A DNA stretch of 11,486 nucleotides from Sva-07 sp038321235 (lineage in GTDB: Bacteria; Actinomycetota; Acidimicrobiia; Acidimicrobiales; Ilumatobacteraceae). The position numbers and the translations under genes were made by a program. Below, piece by piece: positions 1 through 5,624 of this stretch. Each line of letters starts with the position of its first letter. The first letter of the stretch is position 1. The notes beneath the pieces were generated by a model. The model made no database searches, was not told the DNA's origin, and saw only the letters and a program-made list of their open reading frames with translations. The stretch spans positions 1-11,486 of the forward strand of contig JBBQEU010000099.1 of the NCBI GenBank assembly GCA_038321235.1, written 5' to 3'.

Positions 1-771
1 GCTCCGTTCGACGACCTCGCACGTTGTGCAGCCGTGAGCATCGCGCACCCCGAGCTCGCCATTGCCGGGCCGACCGCTGGGCGTCTCTGGGGATTCCGCC
101 GCCTTCCTGACGACCACCGCATCCACGTCGTGGCGCCACCGCGTAGCCACCCGACCCGAATTCCTTGGGTGGTTCCATACCGCACGGCCGCAATCCATGC
201 GCGCGACATCGTCCAGCGCGCCGACGGCATCCGGGTGACCTCACGAGCACGCACGGCATTCGATCTCGCTCGGTTCGTCGCGCCGCTCGACCTTCGTTCG
301 ATCATCGAGCAGGCGATGCGCGATGGTCGCCACACCGAGGACGAGATGTACGAAGCGGCGGTCGACTGGCTCTCACCGCGTCGACCGTGGGCTCGTAGCT
401 ACCTCGATCAACTCGAGCGACGCGTTCGCGGTGGAGCCGCCGAATCCCACCACGAGTTGCTCCTCGGAGAGGCCCTCGAAACGGCCGGCGTCGGCCGACT
501 GGTCCGCCAGCACTCAGTCATGCTGCCTGGCTACGGGCCCGCCCGGTTCGATCTTGCAGTCCCCGAGCTGAAGTGGGCCATCGAGATCGATGTGCACCCC
601 ACACACGAAGAGTCCCACGGCATCCGGTCCGATGCGAAACGCGACGATGCCGCACAATCGATTGGCTGGCTGGTCTCCCGTGTGGTCAAGGCCGGCTTCG
701 GCACATCCCTCCCAGCGACCGTCGACGATCTGCTCGGCGTGTACCAGTCACTCCGCGATCGTTTGCGGTGA
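1..771 (+). CDS. DUF559-type endonuclease-like domain protein, 5' end cut off
   Basis: The frame is open from base 1 to the TGA at 769-771, so the N-terminus lies outside the window. A GTG at 34 is in frame, but the sequence before it (APFDDLARCAA) joins smoothly to the rest, so I treat that GTG as internal. The C-terminal part looks like the DUF559/Vsr-like PD-(D/E)XK fold. Counting from the GTG at 34, Asp173 lies in ARFDLAVP, and Glu184 and Asp186 lie in AIEID, followed by an Asp/Arg-rich helix (SDAKRDDAAQ) and a GWLVSRV strand. The N-terminal half (AIAGPTAGRLWGF, VTSRARTAFDLARF) resembles the AbiEi-antitoxin-like region that often precedes DUF559 in actinobacteria. Members are common, mostly uncharacterised, and are usually called endonuclease-domain or hypothetical proteins. 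No toxin partner is visible. The last codons and the stop codon lie inside a repeat element. Confidence 0.72.
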   Translation, partial: APFDDLARCAAVSIAHPELAIAGPTAGRLWGFRRLPDDHRIHVVAPPRSHPTRIPWVVPYRTAAIHARDIVQRADGIRVTSRARTAFDLARFVAPLDLRSIIEQAMRDGRHTEDEMYEAAVDWLSPRRPWARSYLDQLERRVRGGAAESHHELLLGEALETAGVGRLVRQHSVMLPGYGPARFDLAVPELKWAIEIDVHPTHEESHGIRSDAKRDDAAQSIGWLVSRVVKAGFGTSLPATVDDLLGVYQSLRDRLR

Positions 772-805
772 GGACTGTGTGCACCCTCGCCACTCACCTC
801 TCACC
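767..805 (+). repeat. 39-nt imperfect palindromic repeat, copy 1
   Basis: The left arm is GGTGAGG and the right arm TCTCACC, with a GTGTGCACC block and a second CTCACC inside. Similarity to copy 2 extends leftwards to 755, giving 49 of 51 matching bases. It begins inside the stop region of the upstream gene. There is no T-tract after the right arm, so it is not a classical intrinsic terminator. Confidence 0.85.
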
Positions 806-828
806 GGCGGCCACGTGCGATCGGTTGC

Positions 829-867
829 GGTGAGAACTGTGTGCACCCTCGCCACTCACCTCTCACC
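829..867 (+). repeat. 39-nt imperfect palindromic repeat, copy 2
   Basis: It matches copy 1 at 38 of 39 positions, has the same orientation, and starts 62 bp after it. The arms are GGTGAGA / TCTCACC, a perfect 7-bp inverted repeat. It lies between two convergent genes, and its right arm ends 11 bp before the stop codon of the leftward MFS gene. It resembles REP-type intergenic palindromes, but I recognise no named family. Confidence 0.85.
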
Positions 868-878
868 ACAGGATCGAT

Positions 879-2144
879 TCACAGCAGCCGGTGGGACGTT
901 CGGGTGGTGGCGGCGGTGTACCAGGCGAGGACGAGGAGTCCAGCGGCCAGTATCGCTGCACCGTCGGCGAGGAGGTGGAAGCCGAACACGTCCTTGACGA
1001 AGCCGGAGCTGAGCGCAGCTGCCGCACCGCACAGGCTGAGGGTGAGGTCGCCGGTTCCCTGGACCTCGAGCCGTGACGTCTCCGGCACCGAGGTCGTGAG
1101 GATCGTGGTGCCCCCGATGAGACCGAAGTTCCAGCCGAGGCCGAGGAAGAACAGCCCGACGAACATCAGCAGCGGCACGTAGCCGGCGAGCACCGTGGTG
1201 ATCGTGCCAGCACCCAGGATTACCGCACCGATCTGGATCGCTCTCACGGGACCGGCTCGGTCGACGAACCGACCGACGAATGGTGCCAACCCGTACATCC
1301 CCACGATGTGCAGGGCGATCACGAACGCCGACAGGTCGGCGTGGCCGTGGTCCTTCATGTGCGGCGGGGTCATCGTCATCACCCCGACCATCGCCGCTTG
1401 GGAGGCCGCCATCGCCGCGAGTCCGAGACGCGCTCCGGGTGACGCCCAGATCACCGATGCCGACGACCGCACCACCCGCAGCATCCGAGTTCGCTCGGCG
1501 TGCGGATCGATGCCGCCGATCACTTCGAGTGGGTCAGGGCGTAGCCGGATCCACACCACCACTGCGGCCACCAGGAAGAAGACCGCAGCGAACGCGAACG
1601 GCCCGACGAGTTCGTCAAGACCGACGCTGTCGGCCACCGCCTTCTCGAACGGCGTGAGCAGCGGCCCGAGCGCAGCACCCAACGTGCCGACCCAAACGAT
1701 CGCTGCGATCGAGGCACCCTGCCTGGCCGGCTCGGCAAGATCAGCGGCAACATACCGCTGTTGGAGAGTGGCCGCCTGGCCGGCTCCGAAGGCGATCATT
1801 CCGACCAGGAACAACGGGAACCAGCGCAGCTGTCCTCCGGTCGCAGCGACCGACGCTCCGACTGCGCCGATCACGAGCGCACGGGTGAGTCCGATCCGCC
1901 GACCTCGTCGTCGCATGAACGCCGCCAGCGGAATCGCCGTGAACGCCGCACCGAGCGTGAACGAGGCGCTGCCCATTCCGGCGAGCCGGTCGGAGCCGAG
2001 CAGGTCACTCGCCAACAGCGAGACAACCGCCACCATCCCAGCCACCGCGGCCTGGCCGGGCACCTGCGCGAATCGCAACGACCGCAACGTCCGGCGCTGG
2101 AGTTCCTCCCGGTCGATGCCGGTGTCAGCGACCGCCTCGACCAT
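879..2144 (-). CDS. MFS transporter, 12 predicted membrane helices
   Basis: A 421-residue major facilitator superfamily permease of the inner membrane; its substrate is unknown. About twelve hydrophobic segments can be placed (roughly residues 30-50, 58-78, 88-105, 108-126, 143-165, 180-200, 236-258, 272-292, 303-322, 325-346, 364-383 and 387-410). The loop after helix 2 holds RRRGRRIG, a motif-A-like basic stretch, and its pseudo-repeat GRFVDRAGP follows helix 8. The central loop (about 201-235) is charged, as expected between the two six-helix halves. A drug or metabolite exporter is the usual guess for this type, but nothing here fixes the direction or cargo. The ATG at 2144 is preceded by no clear Shine-Dalgarno sequence; CAGACT followed by 6 nt before the ATG fits a leaderless start. 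The gene stands alone and is flanked on both sides by paired palindromic repeats. Confidence 0.9.
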   Translation of the reverse strand: MVEAVADTGIDREELQRRTLRSLRFAQVPGQAAVAGMVAVVSLLASDLLGSDRLAGMGSASFTLGAAFTAIPLAAFMRRRGRRIGLTRALVIGAVGASVAATGGQLRWFPLFLVGMIAFGAGQAATLQQRYVAADLAEPARQGASIAAIVWVGTLGAALGPLLTPFEKAVADSVGLDELVGPFAFAAVFFLVAAVVVWIRLRPDPLEVIGGIDPHAERTRMLRVVRSSASVIWASPGARLGLAAMAASQAAMVGVMTMTPPHMKDHGHADLSAFVIALHIVGMYGLAPFVGRFVDRAGPVRAIQIGAVILGAGTITTVLAGYVPLLMFVGLFFLGLGWNFGLIGGTTILTTSVPETSRLEVQGTGDLTLSLCGAAAALSSGFVKDVFGFHLLADGAAILAAGLLVLAWYTAATTRTSHRLL

Positions 2145-2150
2145 CTCGGC

Positions 2151-2156
2151 AGTCTG
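2151..2156 (-). promoter_or_regulatory. Possible -10 element of the MFS gene (leaderless start)
   Basis: CAGACT on the minus strand is followed by exactly 6 nt (gccgag) and then the ATG, and no ribosome binding site is visible. The spacing matches two other genes in this window. The element differs from TANNNT at its first base, and TTGTCG upstream is only 15 nt away, so support is weak. Confidence 0.35.
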
Positions 2157-2189
2157 TCAGGGGCGACCGCTCGACAACGGACCGCTTCC

Positions 2190-2228
2190 GGTGAGATCCG
2201 TGTGCACCACCCACGCTCACCTCTCACC
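2190..2228 (+). repeat. 39-nt imperfect palindromic repeat, copy 3
   Basis: The arms are GGTGAGA / TCTCACC. It matches copy 2 at 32 of 39 positions, with the differences almost all in the interior. The right arm continues as GCAACCGA, which is the reverse complement of the TCGGTTGC preceding copy 2, suggesting the ancestral palindrome was longer. It lies upstream of the MFS gene and downstream of uvrA. Confidence 0.85.
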
Positions 2229-2251
2229 GCAACCGAGACTGGGCCGCTTCC

Positions 2252-2290
2252 GGTGAGATCTGCGTGCACCACCGACGCTCACCTCTCACC
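2252..2290 (+). repeat. 39-nt imperfect palindromic repeat, copy 4
   Basis: It starts 62 bp after copy 3 and matches it at 36 of 39 positions in the same orientation. Both copies are preceded by CCGCTTCC. It ends 30 bp from the uvrA stop codon, so it would lie in the uvrA 3' untranslated region. No T-tract follows on either strand. Confidence 0.85.
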
Positions 2291-2320
2291 GCAGGACGGA
2301 TGTCGCGAGCGGCGGGCGGG

Positions 2321-5242
2321 TTACAGGACGTTACGGAGGAAGCGGCCGGTGTGGCTGGCTTCGAGCGACGCGATGTGTTCGGGGGTGCCTTCGCCGACGA
2401 TGGTGCCGCCACCATTGCCGCCGTTGGGTCCGAGGTCGATCACCCAGTCGGCGGTCTTGATGACGTCGAGGCTGTGCTCGATCACCAGCACCGTGTTGCC
2501 CTGGTCGACGAGGCGCTGCAGCACCGTGAGGAGCCGCTTGACGTCGTCGAAGTGCAGGCCGGTGGTCGGCTCGTCGAGCAGATAGATCGTGTGACCGGTG
2601 GACCGCTTCGCGAGCTCGGCGGACAGCTTCACACGCTGCGCCTCGCCACCCGACAGCGTCGGCGCCGATTGCCCGAGTCGCACGTAACCGAGCCCGACAT
2701 CCACCAACGTCTGCATGTACCGGGCGATGCCGGGCTGGTTGGCGAAGAAGTCGACCGCCTCGGTGACCGGCATGTCGAGCACCTCGGCGATGTTCTTGCC
2801 CTTGAACTCGATGTCGAGCGTGTCGCGGTTGTAGCGGGCGCCGTGGCACACCTCGCACGGCACGTACACGTCGGGCAGGAAGTGCATCTCGATCTTGAGC
2901 GTGCCGTCGCCCGAACACGCCTCGCAGCGACCGCCCTTGACGTTGAACGAGAACCGCCCCGGCATGTAACCGCGGACCTTGGCCTCGTTGGTGGAGGCGA
3001 ACAGCTTGCGGACATTGTCGAACACGCCGGTGTACGTGGCCGGGTTCGAACGCGGCGTGCGGCCGATCGGCGACTGGTCCATGTCGATGACCTTGTCGAG
3101 GAACTCGATGCCGTCGATGCGCTTGTGCTTGCCGGCGGACATCTTCGACTTGTAGATCCGCTGCATCAGCACCGGCAACAGGATGTCGCGGATCAACGAG
3201 GACTTACCCGAGCCGGACACACCTGTGATCGCAACGAAGTTGCCGAGCGGGATGTCGACGTCGATGTTCTGCAAGTTGTGTTCGCGGGCTCCCTGGATCC
3301 GCAACGACTCGAGCCCCTGCGGCCGCCGCTGCTCGGGTACGGGAATCGACTTGCGACCAGACAGGTACTGCCCGGTGACCGACTCCTTCACCTTGAGGAT
3401 TCCGGGCACCTTGCCGGAGTAGACGACCTCCCCCCCGTGCTCGCCGGCGCCGGGGCCGATGTCGACGATCCAGTCGCTCTCGCGGATGGTTTCCTCGTCG
3501 TGTTCGACGACGATCACCGTGTTGCCAAGATCGCGCAGCCGTGTGAGCGTGTCGATCAGGCGACGATTGTCGCGCTGGTGTAGGCCGATCGATGGCTCGT
3601 CGAGCACGTACAGCGTGCCGACGAGGCCGGAGCCGATCTGCGACGCCAGCCGGATGCGCTGCGCCTCGCCACCGGCGAGCGTGCCCGCCGACCGCGACAT
3701 CGTGAGGTAGTCGAGGCCGACATCGAGGAGGAACCCGAGCCGGGCGTTGATCTCCTTGGTGACGCGCTCGGCGATCATCCGATCGCGCTCGGACAACTCG
3801 AGTGCGGCGAGGAACTTCGCCGACTCGCCGATCGACATGTCGGCCACTTCGGAGATGTTCTTGCCCTCGATGGTGACCGCCAGCGTCGACGGCTTCAGGC
3901 GCGCGCCGTCGCACGTGGAGCACGCCACGAGGCGCATGTAGCCCTCGTACTGCTCGCGTGCCCATTCACTGTCGCTGCCCTCGTGGCGCCGCTGAATCCA
4001 AGGAATGACGCCCTCGTACTCGGTGGAGTACGTCCGCGACCGCCCGTAGCGATTCTTGTACTTGACGGTCATCTTGCCCTTGACCCCGTGGAGGATGACC
4101 TTCTGCTGCTTGGCCGTGAGATCCTCCCACGGGGCGCTGACGTCGAGATCCTGCGCTTCGGCGACCGATTCGAGCATGCGCGTGAAGTACTGCGTGTTGG
4201 CGCTCCGCCACGGCGCTATCGCACCGTCGAGCAGCGACATCTCGGGGTCGGGAATGATCAGTTCGGGGTCGACCTCGAACGTAGTACCGAGACCGTCGCA
4301 GGCGACACACGCGCCGTACGGCGAGTTGAAGGAGAAGTTTCGCGGCGCCGGCTCGTCGTAGCTGTTGCCGCATACCGGGCAGGCCAGGTGCTGGCTGAAC
4401 GTCAACGTCTCAGCTGCACCCTCTCCTTCACGCGGCACGACCTCAATCTCGGCCACCCCGTCGGCGAGCCCGAGTGCCTGCTCCAACGAGTCGGTCAGTC
4501 GCCGTTCGATGCCTTCCTTCAGTACGAGGCGGTCGACGACGATCTCGATCTTGTGGTTCTCGTACTTGGCGAGTCGTTCCTCACGCTTGAGGAACTCGTC
4601 GATGTCGACGGTTTCGCCGTCGATTCGCGCGCGCACGTAGCCCTGACCGGACATGTCCTGCAGCAGCGTGTCGTACTCGCCCTTGCGGCCACGAACCACC
4701 GGCGCCAACACCTGGAAGCGGATGCCGTCGTCCATGTCGAGAATACGGTCGACGATCTGCTGCGGCGTCTGGCGCTGCAGCCGGGTGCCGTCGTTCGGGC
4801 AGTGCTGCACGCCGATGCGGGCGTACAACAGGCGCAGGTAGTCGTAGACCTCGGTGATCGTGCCGACGGTGGAGCGCGGGTTGCGGCTGCCCGATTTCTG
4901 GTCGATCGAGATCGCCGGCGACAGCCCTTCGATGATGTCGACGTCGGGTTTGTCCATCTGCCCGAGGAACTGGCGGGCGTAGGAGCTGAGCGACTCGACG
5001 TAGCGGCGCTGCCCCTCGGCGTAGATCGTGTCGAACGCCAAGCTCGACTTGCCGGAGCCGGACAGCCCGGTGAACACGATGAGCTTGTCGCGGGGCAGCT
5101 CGACGTTGACGTTCTTGAGGTTGTGCTCGCGGGCACCGCGCACGACGATCTGCGGCTCGTCGGCCTTCGCAGTGCGCTTACGGGGGGACTTCTTGGGGGG
5201 CGCCGCTGGCGTGGTGCCGGTGGCGGAGGTACTGGCGGCCAT
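2321..5242 (-). CDS. uvrA: UvrA, DNA-damage recognition ATPase of the UvrABC excinuclease
   Basis: UvrA is the cytoplasmic dimeric ABC ATPase that finds bulky lesions and loads UvrB in nucleotide excision repair. At 973 residues it is slightly longer than E. coli UvrA (940). Module I has Walker A GLSGSGKSS (59-67), a zinc module with C288, C291, C312 and C315, a further CxxC at 441-444, signature LAGGE (522-526) and Walker B LYVLDEP (544-550). Module II has Walker A GVSGSGKSS (674-682), the DNA-binding zinc finger C773, C776, C796 and C799, signature LSGGE (863-867) and Walker B YLLDEP (887-892). It carries about 30 extra N-terminal residues rich in Ala, Pro and Lys, likely disordered. The ATG at 5242 has no Shine-Dalgarno sequence and sits 9 nt after a TAAGCT -10 element, consistent with a near-leaderless mRNA. 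A LexA box lies just upstream. There is no operon partner. Confidence 0.98.
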   Translation of the reverse strand: MAASTSATGTTPAAPPKKSPRKRTAKADEPQIVVRGAREHNLKNVNVELPRDKLIVFTGLSGSGKSSLAFDTIYAEGQRRYVESLSSYARQFLGQMDKPDVDIIEGLSPAISIDQKSGSRNPRSTVGTITEVYDYLRLLYARIGVQHCPNDGTRLQRQTPQQIVDRILDMDDGIRFQVLAPVVRGRKGEYDTLLQDMSGQGYVRARIDGETVDIDEFLKREERLAKYENHKIEIVVDRLVLKEGIERRLTDSLEQALGLADGVAEIEVVPREGEGAAETLTFSQHLACPVCGNSYDEPAPRNFSFNSPYGACVACDGLGTTFEVDPELIIPDPEMSLLDGAIAPWRSANTQYFTRMLESVAEAQDLDVSAPWEDLTAKQQKVILHGVKGKMTVKYKNRYGRSRTYSTEYEGVIPWIQRRHEGSDSEWAREQYEGYMRLVACSTCDGARLKPSTLAVTIEGKNISEVADMSIGESAKFLAALELSERDRMIAERVTKEINARLGFLLDVGLDYLTMSRSAGTLAGGEAQRIRLASQIGSGLVGTLYVLDEPSIGLHQRDNRRLIDTLTRLRDLGNTVIVVEHDEETIRESDWIVDIGPGAGEHGGEVVYSGKVPGILKVKESVTGQYLSGRKSIPVPEQRRPQGLESLRIQGAREHNLQNIDVDIPLGNFVAITGVSGSGKSSLIRDILLPVLMQRIYKSKMSAGKHKRIDGIEFLDKVIDMDQSPIGRTPRSNPATYTGVFDNVRKLFASTNEAKVRGYMPGRFSFNVKGGRCEACSGDGTLKIEMHFLPDVYVPCEVCHGARYNRDTLDIEFKGKNIAEVLDMPVTEAVDFFANQPGIARYMQTLVDVGLGYVRLGQSAPTLSGGEAQRVKLSAELAKRSTGHTIYLLDEPTTGLHFDDVKRLLTVLQRLVDQGNTVLVIEHSLDVIKTADWVIDLGPNGGNGGGTIVGEGTPEHIASLEASHTGRFLRNVL

Positions 5243-5251
5243 CGACGTCAG

Positions 5252-5257
5252 AGCTTA
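5252..5257 (-). promoter_or_regulatory. Probable uvrA -10 element (TAAGCT)
   Basis: TAAGCT on the minus strand fits the actinobacterial TANNNT -10 pattern and lies 9 nt before the uvrA ATG, so transcription would begin a few bases from the start codon. The hexamer 17 nt upstream (CATGTG) is a poor -35. The spacer is occupied by the LexA box. Confidence 0.55.
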
Positions 5258-5261
5258 TCGC

Positions 5262-5275
5262 CGAACATGTGTTCC
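5262..5275. promoter_or_regulatory. LexA (SOS) box controlling uvrA
   Basis: CGAACATGTGTTCC fits the Gram-positive/mycobacterial SOS-box consensus CGAACRNRYGTTYC at every position, with the inverted repeat GAAC-N4-GTTC at its core. It lies 19 bp upstream of the uvrA ATG, immediately upstream of the -10 element, where a bound repressor would block RNA polymerase. uvrA is a known LexA target in many bacteria. Confidence 0.85.
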
Positions 5276-5329
5276 ACATGGGTGACGGACATCGAGTCCG
5301 GCGCACCGAGAGTTCGATGCGTTGCGCCC

Positions 5330-5623
5330 TCAGCAGCGGTACTGCATGGCGGCACGTTCGGCGACGCGGCCCGCAATCATGTCGGCGATGAACGCTGTAT
5401 GCACAGGGTGCTCGCGGTAGACGACGTAGTCGCCGGCCGAGTCGAAGTCGGCCACCACCACGTAGTCGAAGTTGCCCTCGTTCACTCGGGCGTCAGCCCC
5501 ATGTCGGTACGCACGGATCACCGAAATCGCTTCCGGCAACTCGTCGAGGCGGCGCGCGACCTCGGCGAAATGCGCCTCGTCAACCCCCTCGGCCCAGCGG
5601 AACATCACGACATGACGAAACAC
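5330..5623 (-). CDS. Dabb-domain (stress-responsive alpha/beta barrel) protein
   Basis: A 97-residue protein of the Dabb family (PF07876), a small ferredoxin-like alpha/beta fold that dimerises. Visible marks are the opening FRHVVMFRW with His4, the strand FDYVVVADF (residues 52-60), and the closing YREHPVHTAFI with His72 and His75. Family members range from stress proteins of unknown function to small cyclases and ring-processing enzymes such as olivetolic acid cyclase, so no reaction can be assigned. The open frame extends to a TTG at 5647, but I chose the GTG at 5623. It is preceded by a strong GGGGGAGG Shine-Dalgarno 6 nt away, gives the normal family length, and follows the TGA of the amidohydrolase gene with a single base between. 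The two genes are therefore almost certainly co-transcribed and translationally coupled, and their products may act in one pathway. Confidence 0.85.
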   Translation of the reverse strand: MFRHVVMFRWAEGVDEAHFAEVARRLDELPEAISVIRAYRHGADARVNEGNFDYVVVADFDSAGDYVVYREHPVHTAFIADMIAGRVAERAAMQYRC

Positions 5624-5624
5624 G

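Noticed and set aside
767..867. Classical Rho-independent terminator at the convergent gene ends
   Set aside because: The hairpin arms are only 7 bp with a large interior, and no T-tract follows on either strand. A termination role remains possible by another route.
879..2144. Transposon or insertion sequence around the MFS gene
   Set aside because: No transposase, no inverted terminal repeats around the unit (the pairs are in direct orientation) and no target duplication were seen.
1195..2256. Plus-strand open frame of 353 codons opposite the MFS gene
   Set aside because: The minus-strand frame gives a clear 12-helix permease; the plus-strand product is Ala/Thr/Ser/Arg-rich with no recognisable domain.
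755..2290. CRISPR array
   Set aside because: Only two copies sit in each place, the repeats are palindromic and diverged, the 23-nt spacers retain similarity to repeat flanks, and there are no cas genes.
767..2290. Coding of a repeated peptide (VRTVCTLATHLSP and similar) by the repeat
   Set aside because: The 39-nt unit is a multiple of three, but the 62-bp period is not, so adjacent copies fall in different frames; no start or ribosome site is associated.
2264..3583. Plus-strand open frame of 439 codons opposite the end of uvrA
   Set aside because: Composition is that of a reverse-complement shadow (many Val, Leu, Asp, His and Arg), with no motif and no ribosome binding site.
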